This document shows, piece after piece, positions 28,461-44,193 of a stretch of DNA of 64,000 nt. Numbering within the stretch: the first letter of the stretch is position 1; each line of letters opens with the position of its first letter. The position numbers and the translations under genes are program-made. The stretch is from Vanilla planifolia (Eukaryota > Streptophyta > Magnoliopsida > Asparagales > Orchidaceae). The stretch covers positions 523,501 to 587,500 of the forward strand of contig JAIUJO010000159.1 in NCBI GenBank assembly GCA_023846275.1, written 5' to 3'. The notes under the pieces are model-generated. The model was not told where the DNA came from. It did not search any database and worked only from the letters and a program-made list of their open reading frames with translations.

Positions 28461-31400
28461 GTTTAATTTATAAATATTTAATTTTTTAAAAGCTTTTTAC
28501 TATTGAACACAAAATAACCTTTTATGTAAAATTACATCATTTGATTTGGTTGTATTATTTTAATTCAATTTAACTCATTTAAGTTTTAATATATATGTAC
28601 TTAATAATAAAATAATATTATATTATTATTTGTGTTTATTTAAGTTTGTTATTCATAGTAATTTTAATTATGGTAATATGAAATATGACAAACAACATTA
28701 AACTCATCTTTATATGCTATATCAAATAAAATATTTTTTATATTTTAAAATATTTTATTTAATTATGGGTTTTGTATAGCTTCATAAGGCATTTTCGTCT
28801 CTACTTAACTTGGCAATCAAGGATATTAAACTAGACCTCCATGATGTCTTGGATTACAACTTTCATAAATAAGTTTCGTATTTCTTCAAATCTTTGACTT
28901 TGATTAGGTCATATTGTTATGAAACTCATTGTCTCCTCCCATGTATCCTTTACATCACTTTGATTATACCTTATCACATTGCATCAATTTACATTATTTG
29001 AAATTTGTTGAATATTTAGTTATTTTAATCATTATATATTTTTACTGATTATGTTTATTTTCTTTAGAAGTTTGCATTTTTTCAATATGAGTTTTATGTG
29101 GATAAAAATAACATTATTGGACTCATCATTATGGCTTTAACTAATTAAATATTATTTTTTATGTTTCAAATATTTTATCTTCTAATGATTTAGCACATTT
29201 TATGAGATATTTCATTGTTAATTTATTTGACAATCAAGGATGTTGCACCTTATATTCTTAATTTCTTTAATTGTTTGTCTTTGATTTATTTATATTACTA
29301 TATATCTGTAAATCTTTGATTATGTGCCATTAAGATCACTTTGATTTGGTTACATTATAACTTTCAAATTTAAATAATTTTACATTTATTATATGTTGAA
29401 CAAATATTAAAGTAATAATTTGTTATTATTCATTATCATTTAATTTTGTAATTCAAATTAATTCCAAATATTGTTGTTGGACTCTCCTCACTAAGCTTTA
29501 ACCAATCAAATATTATTTTTATAATTTTAGGATTTATATTTTCTAAGGTTTTGGCATGTCTTATGAGGTAATACAATTGGCACTTTATTTTACAAATGTG
29601 GATTTTACACTCAATTTCTTTGTAATCATTAGCATCTCGAAATACAACTTTCCTACGTAATGTTTCTCATCTCTTTAAATTTTTTACTTTGATTCGATTA
29701 CATGAAAATGTAACCTAATTCTTCTCTGATATGACTTTTATATTATTTTGATTTAGATATATTACATAATTTCAATTTATTTCATATAAAGTTCAAGATA
29801 TAATTATTTAGTAATAAAAGAATAATTTATAAATATCTACAGATATTTATTCTAATAATTCATAGAAGTTCCAAACAAGGTTGTGTCAAGATAAAAAACC
29901 ATTATTATACTAGACTCATGAGTGTTATCTAATTAAATATTCATTTCTATACCTTGAAATAATTTACTTTTTATTGTTTCGACATGCTTCACTATATATG
30001 CTTATTCATACTTGATATGATGATCGAGGATGTTACCCTCAATCTTGTTATTAACTTGGTATGCTATTTTTATGTTATATTTATCTCATTTCTTCCAATT
30101 TTCTCTTTCATTTTTTTATATTACCAAGCAATTATAAATCTCTTTCTTTGTGAACTTTATGTTTGATTTTTTTACGTGATATTGCTTCAATTTTTCTCAT
30201 CTCCACTTCAATATATATTTTTGTAATATTACAAAAATAATTTGTTTTTATTTATTCTTACCTCAATCTTTAATTTGCAATAATCCCAAATGAGGTTTGA
30301 TTAAGACCAATCAAAAGTCAACAAACTGATCTCATACAGCTATATTTAATTTCTTTTCCATTTTTTAATTTTTTTTAAAAGCTTTTCATTCTAAGCTTTT
30401 CATAACTTTTAAGGGATTTTAAAATTCATGCATGATTTTAAAATCAAAGATGTTACACTCCATAACCATAGTTACTTGGAGTGCATTTTTGCAAAATATT
30501 TATTTCAATTCTTCAAACTTTTTTTCTTAATTTTGTTATTTTATTATGTAACTATAAATCTTGAAACACAAGGCTTTAATATTATTTTATTTTTTTCTCT
30601 TATATTGTCTAAAGTTTCTCAATTTTTTTTAATCTACCTTTATTTGTTATTAAAATAATAACCAAATATTATTTATGCATATTAATTTTATAATTAAGAA
30701 TAATTTCTTGTGAGGTTCAATTAAGATAAAAAAATGTAGTTGGACGTGTCCTAGTGAGTAGAATCGTTTCAAATTTTATTTTGTATATTTTTATTTTTTT
30801 TATTTTTTCTAGCTGTATTAGGATTTTAAGTCATATCTTTTTTTATAAATGAGGAAGGTACTCTCAATCATCCTAATATAGTGAAATGATACTTTCTTAT
30901 AAACTTCTTTATTTCTTCAAAGCTTTCACTTTGATTTGGTTATCTTTTTATATAGCTAAAAACATCTTTTCTTGTGACCTTTACTTTGTGTTGTTTAGGT
31001 TATATTTCATTGTTTCAATTTATCTTAGGTTTGCGTTAGTAAATATTAAGTTAATTTTAACATGAAAACTCGTTAATATTTATGCTTATTTACTCAGGTA
31101 ATTTTTTTTATTACTAATCAAGGTGAAATTGAGATCAAATGAATGTCACAATCATCCCAACCAAATCTATCCAATTATATTTTTTTAATATTTTTTTAAA
31201 ATTCAATTTTATAATGTTTTATAATCGTTTTTGATGTATTTTAATTTATACCAAATTTGATAATCAATGAGGTCACATTTGATCGTCTCATTATCTTGAA
31301 ATGCAACTTCACCATAAAATTTATCACATTTTTTAAATTTGCAAATTGATTTGTTTTTATTACTATGAAACTATACCTCTCCTCCCATGTGATGTTTACA

Positions 31401-31827
31401 ACATTTTAATTTTAATACATCACACTATTATATAATTGTTATTTTTGCTTATTTAGTAGTAAAATACAATATAACTCAAAATGATGTCTAATTATGATAA
31501 AATAAACTTCATTGAACTCCTCTATAGAAGCTTTATTCAATTAAATATTATATTTAATATTTAAAAAATATTTAATTTTTTTATGACTATGAAATGATTT
31601 TCTTGATATTTCAGGTTATTACTAAGCATACTATCAACATTGCCACACTCAATCTCTTTAGTATCTTACAATAGAACTTTATAATGTATTTTATCTTATT
31701 TCTCTAAAAGTATAGCTTTCATTTTTTTATCACTTTGTTAAACTACAAATCTTCTTACTTGTGTCTATTACAATGTTATGATTTTGTAATATTACATTAC
31801 TTAAATTAATCTAATTTCATCTTCAAC

Positions 31828-31845
31828 ATATATATATATATATAT
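31828..31845. repeat. (TA)9 microsatellite at monomer site 1
   Basis: A TA run replaces the TTTAATATATATTTA stretch between the TTTCAACTTT and AATAATTTATTATT boxes of the monomer. Confidence 0.9.
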
Positions 31846-32129
31846 TATATCAAAATAATAGTTTATTATTATTTATTCTTATTTACTTTGGTACTTTGTA
31901 GTAATTCCCAAAGACACACGATTGAGACCAAGTCATTATAGCTATCATTTTGAAGAGCTCTATAATAATAATTTTTATTTTTATGTCTTTAAAAATTTTA
32001 TTTTCTATTATTTGAATATTTGTTATGAGATATTTTGATTCATAAATGATTTCATATTTAATGATTTTACACTCGGTCTCTTTACTCTCTTGGAACATAC
32101 GTTTTTTGCAAAGTTTAATTGATTATTTT

Positions 32130-32475
32130 AAATGTTTTGTTTTTATTTGGTTATTTTATAAGAATACTTTAGTGCTCCTCTTGTGTGACTTTTATATTAA
32201 TTTTATTTAGTTATATAACATTGTACCAATTTACTTCAATTTTTTAAATTTTTTGCATTTATTTTATTATTTTACAATGATATTTTAATTCTCCTCTTAA
32301 CTAACCTTTATATTGAATTGATTTTCTTATAACATTATATAAAATTTTCTCCTTATTTTAAAATCTTTTTCATTTATTTTGTTATTTCATGATGTTAATT
32401 TGATTTTCTACTTGAGTTACCTTTATATTGTAATGATTTGGTTACAGAACATTGCATCAATTTACGTCATTTCAT
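32130..32475 (+). repeat. Sub-monomer repeat, three copies of about 116 bp
   Basis: Within one monomer the segment from AAATGTTTTG through CTCCTCTTGTGTGAC to the TTATATAACATT region is present three times, starting near 32130, 32246 and 32360. The copies are diverged from each other. The equivalent monomer in copy B (44194) has two copies at the same 116-bp spacing. The expansion therefore began before block duplication, and a further copy was gained or lost later. Confidence 0.8.
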
Positions 32476-35400
32476 ATTTATTATCAATTTACATAATATT
32501 AAAATAATAAATTGTTATTTTTTATGTGTATTTTGTTTGGTAATTTGAAATAATTCCAAATGTGCTCTATCTTAAAAATTATTGTGGTGACATTTTTTAT
32601 GAAGATTTCAACTCATACCATATTTCATCATTTAGGATGTCACAATTGAAGCCCATAGTATATCAAAAGGAAATTTTACATACAATTTATCTCAATTATT
32701 CAATTTACCATCTTTAATTTTGTTATATTGCTATGAAATTCTTATTTTCCTCTTGTGTGGGCTTTACATCACTTTAAATTTGTTGTAGCATATAATTTCA
32801 ATTAATTTATATTGGAGCATTATTATATATCTATAAAAAATTTAAAAATAATTAATTATTATTAATTCTTATTTATTTTTGTAATTTTTTTATTGCAAAA
32901 TAGGTGAGATCAATATGAAAGAAATCTTTTTGGGCAAATCCTAAGAAGTTCTATCTAATTAAAAATTCATTTCTATAATTTTAAATATTTCATTTTTATG
33001 ATTTTGAAACACTTAACTATGTATTTTTTTTCATACCTAATTTAATAAAAAAAAATATTATTCTTGATCATCTTAATGTCTTACGATCCAACAATCCTTT
33101 GTCATTTTTCTTATTTTTTCAAATCTTTCATTATCATTTGTTTATATTAGTATGAATATCTAATTCTTTTATCATAATACGTTCACATCATTTCCATTGG
33201 CTACTATTATATAACTTAAATTTATCTTAATAATGATTTAATATATGTTTATGAAATATTAAAAATACAATTTATTAGTATTAATCCTTATTGATTTTTG
33301 TAATTCATAATAAATCTAAAAGTGGTTTGTTACAAATGTGATTACATCCCTCTCAAAGATTTCTATGAAACTTTATATTATTTTTTTAATTTATAATTAT
33401 TTAATTTCTTTATTTTGGGCAAATTTTATGAGCCATTTTGATTTGTGGATTAATGATATCACGCTCGATCTCCTCTGTATCTTGGCATACAACTTTCTTT
33501 CATACTTTGATTCATTTGTTCAAATTTTTTTCTTTAATTTAGTTAAACTATTATGAAACTGTAGTCTCCTCAAGTGTCCCCTTACATGGCTTTGGCTTGT
33601 TTTTATTATATTTCATTAATTTATCTCATTTGAGAATCAATTTTATTTACTTAATGCTAAAATAACAATTTTCGATTATTTTTGCTTATTTACTAAGATA
33701 ATTCATAGTTATTGTCTATATAAAGATGAAACAAATACCATTGGACAACTCTCAGCATGGTTTATCCAATTAAATCTTTATTTTAAAATTTTTAAATATT
33801 TTATTATATGGTATTTTAGTAAATTTTAGATGGAATTTTTATTTGTATTTCATTTGGTAAATAAGGATGCCATAACCAGTCTTCATGTTATCCTGAAATT
33901 GAATATTTCCATAAATTTATCTAATTTCTTCAAATATTTTGCTTTGATTCTCCTATATAACAATGGAACTATAAATCTCCTTTGGCTTGCACAATACATC
34001 ATTTTTATCAAGTTAGTTAATATGGTTTAATTTATCTCTTTTAAATTTTTAATATATATTTACTAAATTCAAAAATAATAATTTATTATTATTTATGCTT
34101 TTTTTACTTTCATAATAACTTGTTATTCCAAAAAATGATTAATTAAGATAAAACAATCGTTGTTGGATTCATCTCTATCAGATCTATCTAATAAAATATT
34201 GTCTTTTACAAACTTAAAAATTTTATTTTAATAGAGTGCGGCATACTTTATTAGTTACAACATTTGCACCTAAATTGAAGACCAAGTTATAATCGATGCC
34301 CTTGGTAGTATGGATTGTAATTTTCTCATTGCATCTAATTTCACCAAATGTTTTGTTTTGGTTTGTTTGTATTTGTATTCTTTATAACTATACCTATGTC
34401 TGATCTTTAACTATCTTTGATTAAGTTTTACTAAGTTGATTAAATTTATTATATTTTATTATTATTATTTATTGGCTTAATATTAAAATAAATATTTTTT
34501 AATTATTTACTATTATTTTTTTGGAAATTCATTACAATTCTAGATGAGAACTGATCAAGATCAAAATTTGTTGCTTGAATTTCCATAAAATGCTCCATCT
34601 AAAAATGGATTCGTTTTTGCATTTTCAAATATTTTGTTTTATTAGAATTCTGCATTCTTTACAGCATATTTTGATCAAAACATAATTTGATGATCAAGAA
34701 TGTTGCACTTGATCTATTTATTTTCTTCGAATGTAGTTTTTTGATAGAATTTACTTAGTTTTTTTAGGTTTTTTTTCTTTTACTTCATTGTATTACTATA
34801 TATCTCTAAATGTCCTCTTATGTGGCCTTTAAATCACTTTTTTTGTTATATTATATTGCTTCAATTTATCGCATTTTCAAATTAATATATATTTACATAT
34901 TATTAAAATAATATTTTATTATCAATTATTTTGATTTATTATATTATTACATTCTTTAATCTCTCTCATTTCCTCATGAAAATCAATTTAATTAAAAAAC
35001 ATAATAATTTATTATTATTTATTTTTTTAATTTTCGTAATTCGTATTAATTCCAAAAAGTTTACGATTAAGTTGGGACACATGATGATGGATTCAATTTT
35101 ATAGGCCATATCTAATTAAATATTCATTTTAGTTATTGCTATTATTTTTTTTCTATTGTTTACTCATCCTTTTAGAGTTATTTTTATTTATGAAAATTTT
35201 AATGATCAAGGATGTTACCCTCGATCTCCCTAACGACTAGGAATACAATTTTTCCTTACAATTTGCATTTCTTCAATTCTTTAGGTTTGATTTGGCTATA
35301 CCAATATGTCACTCTAAATCTTATCTCATGTAAACATTACATTACTCTCATTTCTTTATATTTTAATATTTTAATTTATCATATTTTAGCTTTAGTATAT

Positions 35401-38400
35401 ATTTTCCCAATATTCAAAATAATAATTTATTTTTGTTTATGCTTACTTTGTAAGTCTTAGGAATCTAAAAGGAGAATTGATTAAGGAGAAACAAATATAG
35501 TGGTCAAGTGCCGATGAACTCTAAACAACTATATATTCACTTTTATATTTTATAATACATAATTTTCTTGTGTTGTCAAATGCCTCGAAAAACAATCCAT
35601 TCATAGCCTGTGTGATGACTGAGAATGTTACATTTGAATTACTAAGAATCTTTAAATTCAAATATCTCATAAACTTTATGAAATTTTGCGATACTTTTTT
35701 AATTAAATTGTTTATATAATTATACAACTCTTGCTTACTTTCATGTTACATTAATAAACTTTGATTCAGTTGTAATACAATGATAAATTATTTCTCATTT
35801 TTTTTAATTTACTTTTATTTAATAGTAAAAAATAATTCAATTTTATTAATGCTTATCTAATTTGCCATTTTGTGATTATTACAAATGACTTCAAATTTAG
35901 AAAAAATTAAAGTTGTTGGACTCATCTCGTAATGTTTTTTTTGTTCAATTAAGCTCAATTCTTACAATTTTTATCTTTGATTTTCTCATTTTATTATTTA
36001 ACACTAATTCTACTCGTGTGATGTTCATATAGTTGTGGCTAAGATATTTTACAATACTTCCATTTAGTTTATTTCAAACTTGATATATATATTTAATTAA
36101 TAGTAAATTTTTTATTAGTTATTTTAACGTTTATTTATTCCTAAAATTTAGAGTAATTTTACACAAGGTCCAACTAAGATGGAGCAAACATCTTTGCTCC
36201 AATTCCAATGAGCTCCATAAAATTAAATTTTATTTTTTAAAAAGTATTTTCTTTTTAACTTTTTGTAATGATTTTGAAGATGTTTGATTTATACAAGATT
36301 TAAGGTTTGAGAGTATAACACTTAATGTCTTCAGTACAACGTAAAGCAAGCTTTCGATACATATTATCACGTTTCTTCAAATTGTTTTATTGACTTCGAT
36401 CTACTACTATAAAATTGTAATTCTCATCTCTTGTGATCTTTACATCACTTTTATTTTGTTAAGTTACATAGCTTTAATTTATCTTCTTTTTACTTTAATA
36501 TAGATTTATTTAATACTAAAATAATAATTTTTTTTACTTACTTAAGATTATTTTCTTATTTAATTTCAAGATTTTTTGTATTTTTCACACTTTATGGAAT
36601 TTTTTATTCATACTAAGTTTCACAAAAATGCAAAAGTACACTTAGTCTCATTGATATGTTAGAATGAACCTTTCTAATGTAACTTATACTATTTCTTCAA
36701 TTGTTTTGCCAAGATTTGGTTACATTCATATGTGACTCTAAATTAGATATTTTATGGCCATTACATAGCTCAGACTTAGTTATCATACATTACATTTTCT
36801 TAATCTATTTTCAACTTTAATATATAATTTCTTAATATAAAAATTAAACTTTTTTGTTATTGTTGTTTATTTACATTTGTAATTCATCATTAATCCCTAA
36901 AAGTTTCATTTGAAAGGAAACAAACATAATTGAACCCTACTCTTAAAGCTCTATGTAATTAAATTTTATTTGAAAACTTTTGAATATGTCATGTCCGGTC
37001 ATTTCAAAGCATAGAAGATGCTTTAATATTTATACTTCATTTGAGATCGAGAATGTTACTCTTTATCTCCCAAGTAAGTTAGAACAATATTTTCCTATTC
37101 AACTTATCTCATTCAATGTTATTCTATTTTTTAATTAAAATTAAAAATATTATATTATTTCTTCTGTTTATTTGATTTAATAATTTAAAGTTATTCCAAA
37201 TGACGTCCAATCAAGGTAAATAAAATGACTTTGGATATATCTTGACGTGCTCTATCAAACTAAATATTAATATTTTACATTTTATGAATATTTTTATATA
37301 TTTTTGGTATGCAATATAATATATTTTGATTCACACCTTATTTGACGACTGATGATGCCATACTCACACTTCCAAGTATTTTTGACTGTAGCTTTCACAT
37401 ACTATTTATCACGTTTACACAAATGTTTTGCTTTTATTGTGTTATATCACTATGCAACTCTAATTTTTGCTCTTATGTGACATACACATTTATTGGATTT
37501 TGTTATATTACATAATTTAAATTTATCTCCATTTGCTCTAATATATATTTACTAAATATAAAATTAATAATTTGTTATTATTTATATTTAATTATTTTTT
37601 TTAATTCATAATAATTCCCAATAAAATTTATTAAAGATGAAACAAACATTGTTTCTCTCATCTTATGAATGTCTATCTCATTCAATTATCTATTTTTGCT
37701 TTTAAAATATTTTATTTTCTAGTCTTATACAATTTATCAAGCATTTGATTCTTACATATTTGATGATCAAGATTATGACTCTCTAGATTGTTGCTAATAA
37801 AAAATACCTAAGCTTTCTAGTACAAATTTTGTCATTTCTTTAGGGGGTTTTTTATTTTGTTAATATGAAGCAATAATTCTTTTATCATTTGGCCTTCACA
37901 TGGCTTTCATTTTATTATATTATAATACTTCAATTCATCTCAATTAAATTTTATTGCATATTCTATAAATATTTAACTGATTATTTTTATTATTTATCCA
38001 TGCTTTATATGCTATTTATAAAAATTCAAAATCAGCTTCAATAATGATGAAACAACATTCATAAGACTGAACTTTAGGTGGTCTAAAAAATTAAATATTC
38101 AATAATATAATTTTAAAAATTTATTACTAGAATTTTAGTACTCTTCATGAGATATTTGTTTTAATAAATTTCATAACTATTAATGTCACACTTGATCCCC
38201 TTAATGTCTTGGACTATAACTTTGTCACAGAATTTCTCTTATTTGTTAATTTGTTTTTGATTAATTGGTTACATTACTATGCAACACCAATTTCTTCCCC
38301 TTTGAACTTTGCTTGTCTCTTATTTGGATATATTACATTATCTCAATTTATCACATTTTTATAGGTGAGCATTACATTTGCTTGGATTTAGATATATTAC

Positions 38401-39720
38401 ATTCTTTGAATAATCTCTTTTTCGCTTTAATCTATATCCTCAAAATATTACTATAATAATTTATTATTTTTTTGTTTATTTACTTCAATAAATTTCTATA
38501 AGTCAAAAAATGGTTTTATAGGGATGAAACAAATGTCTATGGACTTATTTCGTTGATTTAATTAAGGCTAACAAATTATTTTTGTATCTTTAAATATTTT
38601 ATTTCTATACATTTTGAACACTTTATTTATCATTTTCATTCGTATCCAATTTAATGATAGAAAATTTAAAAATTAATCTTCTTTGTACCTTGGATTACAA
38701 ATTTTGCTCACAATTTATATTGTTTTAACAAATGGTTTGTATTTCTTTTGTTTTATCACTAAGAAACTCTAATTCTCCACTGGGGTGAGCTTTATATTAC
38801 TTAGATTAATTTATATTATATATAATAAATTAATGTCTTTCTAATTTTAAATTTTATTTAATAAAATTGTTATTAATTTTTATTTTTATTCGACTTTGTA
38901 ATTCTTTGAAATTCAAAATAAGGTCAACTCAAGACCAAACAAGCAGCGACTCAATTTGTCGTGCCTTAATTAAATAGTCAGTTTTATACTTTTTAATTAT
39001 TTTATTTTGTAGGGTTTTTGAATAATTCACAAGTAATTTTTTTATACTTTATTTAATGATGAAAGATGTTCTTAACATCAAAAAAGTTAATTTTGCAACA
39101 TAATTTATCTCTTTTTTTCAATTTTTTTCTTTAAATTGGTTACTTTACAAAGTAAAAATATTTTTTTGCATTACATTCACATAATTTATATTTTGTTATA
39201 CTATATTGCTATAGTTTATCTCTTTTTAGCTTTTATATTTATTTTATTAACATTAAAATAATTCTTTGTTCCAGTACTTGTTTGGGTAATATATTTTTTA
39301 ACTCCGAACAATGTCCAGTGGAAATTAAACAATCTTAGATGGACATATGTTGAGGAGCTCTATTCCATTAAATAATGAGTTTTTTAATTTAAAATTTTTT
39401 TATTTGTATTTTCTTTTATGATTGAAAATGTCATGAATGATTTTCTTAGTATCTTGGAATGATGTTTTTTCATCTTACATTACTTCAACATTTTTACTTT
39501 AATTACGCTTTTTACCACAAAACACTAATCTTGCGTGTGTGCAAGATTTACCTCACAGTGATTTGGTTAATTGCATTTATTCAATTTAATAGATTTTAGC
39601 CTTATTATATATTTCATTAATATTGAAATAATAATTAATTACTATTTTTTCTTTTTTATTATGTATTATTTGTACCAATTCTAAATAAGGTTTGATCAAG
39701 ATGTGGCAAGTATAATTGGA

Positions 39721-39734
39721 CTCATCTTGATGAG
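39721..39734. repeat. Perfect instance of the monomer dyad CTCATC-TT-GATGAG
   Basis: The TTGGACTCATCTCAATGAGC box of the monomer contains an imperfect 6+2+6 inverted repeat. This unit carries it perfectly. It may be a protein-binding dyad or merely a coincidence of the founder sequence; there is no evidence of binding. Confidence 0.5.
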
Positions 39735-41659
39735 TAGAAGTCATTTAAATATTCAATCATTACCTTTTCAAATACGTTATTTTGTAGGGTTTTCACATAC
39801 TTTTTTAAAAAATTTCAATATAAGCATGGTTTTATGATTGAGAATTTCAAGCTCATGTCCTTTGTTTCTTAGAAGGTAATTTTTTATATAATTTATCTAA
39901 TTTCTTAAAAAGCTTTTTTTTATTTGGCTATAATACTATGTTACTCCAAATCTCTTTTGTGGCCTTTATGTTGCTTTTTCTTTAATTTATAACATTGTTT
40001 TAATTTATCTCATTTTTTATATAAATTTATAAAATATGCACCTAAATTTTTTTATTATTCAGTCATATTTATTTTCATAATTTGTGGTAAATTTAAGCAA
40101 TGTTGGAATGAGAAAAAATAAATGTCTTTGGATATTAATTTATTATTTTTAAATATTTTATTTACTAGGCAATGCAAAGATTTTGTTAGTACATTTTGAT
40201 TCGTTGCTTATTTTATGATAGAAGATATCACACATGACCTCCTTGTTATCTTATTGTGAAACCTTCTTATACAATTTTTGTCATTTTATTGAAAGTTTTC
40301 CATTTATTTGGTTATATTATTATAAAACTATTATATTACTTTTATTATATTTTTACATTTTTAAATTTATAATATATTTATTGATTATTTAAATAAATTT
40401 TTTCCTATTTTTGCTTATTTATTTTTGTTATTCAAAATAGTTCTAAATGAGTATAAATCATGACAAAATTTTATTTTTTTATATGCATTTCTTCATTATT
40501 TCTCATTCTTATTTTAATAATAATTCAAATAATATTAAATTAATAATGTATTTTTTTAATAAATTTTAAATTCTTTAATTAACAATAATTCTAAAATAAG
40601 ACTAGTCATGACAAAACAAATATCTTTAGACTACTCTTGACAAGTTCTTTCCATTTAAATATTTATTTATCTATGTTTAAAACATTTTATTTATTTGCAT
40701 CATTTCATATTTTATTAGACATTATTATCCAAACATGATTTTTTGATCAAGGATAAAACCCTTGATCACCTCAGTATCATGCAATGAAACTTTGCAATAT
40801 AATAAATGTTATTTCTTAAAATTTGGTCTTTTATTCAATTATATTTTAGGTAACCATAAATGTCATTACATATCACATTTACATAATTTTTATTTTATTA
40901 TATTTTATCATTTCAATTAACATCATTTTAGTTTTATTATCAATTCAGAGAGTATAATAATAACAAATTATTATTTATTATTATTTACTTAATGATTTGT
41001 CATAATTCTGAACAATATTTGCTCGATGCAAAACGAACATATTTGACACATCTTAATGAGCACCAAATCGTTAAATATTAATTGTTTATTTTTTTCAATA
41101 TTTTTTTAGATTTCTTGCTTATTATATGGGACATTTTCATTCATTCCTAATTTAAAATCAAGAATGTTATACTTGACCTCCTTAGTACCATCCAATGCCT
41201 CTTTATTATGCTATTTATCTAATCTCTTCAAATATTTTACTTTAATTTGGTTATATTTTTAAGAAATTTTATTTCTTATCTCTTGTGTCTGTTACATTTC
41301 TTTAAGTTTGTTTTATTAATTTTTTTAAAAATATCCTATCTCAACTTCAATACTTTTCAAGTTAATAGGAATATTATAATTTGTTCTTGTTTATTTATTT
41401 TGGCAATTCATTGTATTTACCAAAAACGTCCAAAATAGACTAAAAATATGATGTTGGTCTCACCTGAAGACGATCTAATAAATTGAATATATTTTTTATG
41501 TTTTTAAGCATTTTTTTCTTTGATTTTTTCGTATGTTATGAGACATTTTAATTTGTACCTAATTTGAAAATTAAGAATGCTGAACTTAACCACCTTAATA
41601 TCTTAGAGAATAACTTTTCTCAATAATTTATTTCATTTCTTAGATAGTTTCCCTTTGGA

Positions 41660-41760
41660 ATGGTTATTTTACTAAGCGACTCCAAGTCTACTATCATGTG
41701 AACATTTCATCCTAAGGATCTTGGTCTATCTTAGAAATAATTATTTTTAAATTTTTAAAT
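41660..41760 (+). repeat. Truncated monomer junction, copy B
   Basis: After CTATCATGTGAACATTTC the sequence jumps to ATCCTAAGGATC and on to the ATCTTAGAAATAATTATT region. The CCTAAGGAT junction corresponds to CCCAAGGAT at 57051 in copy C and to CCCAAAAAAAT at 28408 in copy A. Confidence 0.65.
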
Positions 41761-42429
41761 AATATGTTTTTAGGATTTTTGCATGATTTGAATGACATTT
41801 TAAATCATACATAATTTGATTATGTAAGATGTTACCTTTGAATTACTTGGTACCTTGAATAAAACTTCCTCACATAATTAACGCAATTTCTTTAAATATT
41901 TTATTTGCTCTTATATTTATTAATATAGAACTCAAAATCTAATTTGCATCACATTTACATTACTTTGATTAGGTTGTCTTACATAACTTAAATTTATCTT
42001 ATTTAACCTTTTATATATATCTATCTAATGTTAAAATAATATTATATTATTATTTATGTTTATTTAATTCTATAATTTGTAGTATTTCTAATCAAAGTCT
42101 AATGAAGTAGTAAAAAATTATTAGACTCACCTTGATATAACAAAATAATAATTTTTTTATTTTAAATATTTTTTATTTTTTAAGATTTTAAAATTCTTTA
42201 CGGGTCATTTTTGTTCATGCTTAATTTGAAAATCGAGGACAGTAAACTTAATCTCCACAGTACCTTGGAAAGTAACTTGAAAAACTTTTCTTATTTCTTC
42301 AAAACCTTTGCTTTTATTTGGATATCTTACTTTGAAACTCTAAATGTCCTCTAATCACCTCTTATGTGACCTTTACAACACTTTGATTTTCATTTATTAT
42401 TTTTGTTCAATTTATCTCAAATCAACTTA

Positions 42430-42449
42430 AATATATATATATATATATA
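42430..42449. repeat. (AT)10 microsatellite at monomer site 1
   Basis: Twenty alternating bases lie between the ATCAACTTAA and TGAATAATAAAA boxes, the same monomer position as the tracts at 31828 and 59968. Confidence 0.95.
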
Positions 42450-44193
42450 CTGAATAATAAAAAAATAACTTTCAATACTTATTTAAAATTTTAATTCATA
42501 ATAATTACAAAGCAAGTATAATTTAGGTGAAATAAATGTTAATAGAAAAATTTTAAAGGGTTCTTTCCAATTAATTTTTTTTAAAATTTTAAATATTTTA
42601 TATTCTATAGGTTTATAGCTTTTATAAGGCACTATAATTTTAATTCTTCTAAATTAGAATATCTGACACTAAATAACCCTAGTGTCTTGTAGTGTAGTAT
42701 TCCATAAACTTTATTTCATTTATGCAAACTTTTCTATTTTATTTTGTTATTTTATTATGTAACCATAAATCTCATCACATAAGGCCTTTTCATTGCTTTA
42801 TTTTTATTCTATTATAAATTATAAATTTCCTCATTTCTACTTTAATACATATATTTTAATTACTAAAATATTAAATTATTATTATTTATTCTTATTAAAT
42901 TAGGCAAGTAACTGTAATTCTAAATGAGGTTTGATTAAGATAAAATTTTTTTTTATGGACACGTACTAATGAGCTCTATCTATTTAAATTTTTATATTAT
43001 ATTTTAGAATATTTTATTTTCTATTCCTTCATACTTTTTTTGTTATATTATATTATTTTACCTTTTATCATATTTTCTTTAAAAATATTTAGTTAATTTT
43101 TAATTAGTTATTTATTATTATTTATACATACATAACTAGTTTGCATTTGTGTTAATTATGATCGAATTTTGATGAAATGATTGTTGAACTCATCTTTAAG
43201 AGATCTACCTTTTTAAAAAAAGATTTCTTTTTTTAAATTTATTTCCAAGGGTTTTCGCATTCTTTGGGTTGAATTTAAATTTGTAAATAATAATATGATC
43301 TTGGAAGTTACACTTCATCTTCTTAGTATCCTGAAATGCAACTTTACCATACAATTTATCTAATTTCTTTAAATTTTATAAATTGATTTTCTTATATAAC
43401 TCTGAAGCTATACTTCTCCTCTTATGAGATTTTTATGTTTCTTTAATTTGAATATATTACATTACTTTATGGTTTCTACTTTTAGATTTTGTATATATTA
43501 AATTAAAAAATACATTATTATTTGTAGTTATTTAGTTTGGCAATCTTCTAAAATTCCAAATGATGTCAAATAGAGATAGTAGAAAGTTTGTTGGACTCCT
43601 TTCAAAAGCACCATTTATAATATAAATATTTATTTTTATATTTTTCTAAAGTATTTTATTTTTATGCTTTGGATGATTTACATGATATTTTAATGCATAA
43701 CTATTTTGCAATCAAGATTGTTAGGCTCAATATCCATAGCGTCATAGAATGCAACTTTATGGTAGAGTTTATCTTATTTCCCTAAATGGTTTTGATTGAT
43801 TTTGTTATATCACTTTGTAACACAAAATTTCCCGAATTTTTTCCTTTGCAATTCTTTGATTTCATAACATTAGATTACTTCAATTTATGTCATTTCATCA
43901 ACAATATATTGATAATTACTAAAAAAAAGTATTATTATTCTTCTTTTTATTTTGATATTTGTAAAAGTTCTAAATGACATGCAATTTAGATGAAATAATT
44001 ATCAAACGACTTGTGCAGATGAGCTTATCATATTAAATAATTATTGTTAAATTTATTAATAAATTATTTTTTTTATTTTGACATTTTTTATTAGATATTT
44101 TAATTCCTAAATATATTGATATTTGTGGATTTTACAGCCTATCTCTTTACTATCTTAAAACATAATGTTAATGCAAAATTTAATTAAATTTTT

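Larger units (their letters stand above)
22590..37300 (+). repeat. Higher-order repeat copy A (about 14.7 kb)
   Basis: This is the first of three collinear blocks of the array, each built of the same ordered series of variant monomers. Markers shared with copies B and C include TACTATTTGTCAC at 22717, TAAGTTTTCTA at 23140, CATTGATAATTCT at 24177, AAGTATAATAATAATA at 27634, ATCAAGTTAATAT at 28048 and a TAAACT variant of the TTACACT box at 28821. Markers shared with copy B include 30531, 31295, 34150 and 34741. Copy A starts at the left edge of the array, so the array edge coincides with the start of a higher-order unit or close to it. Confidence 0.75.
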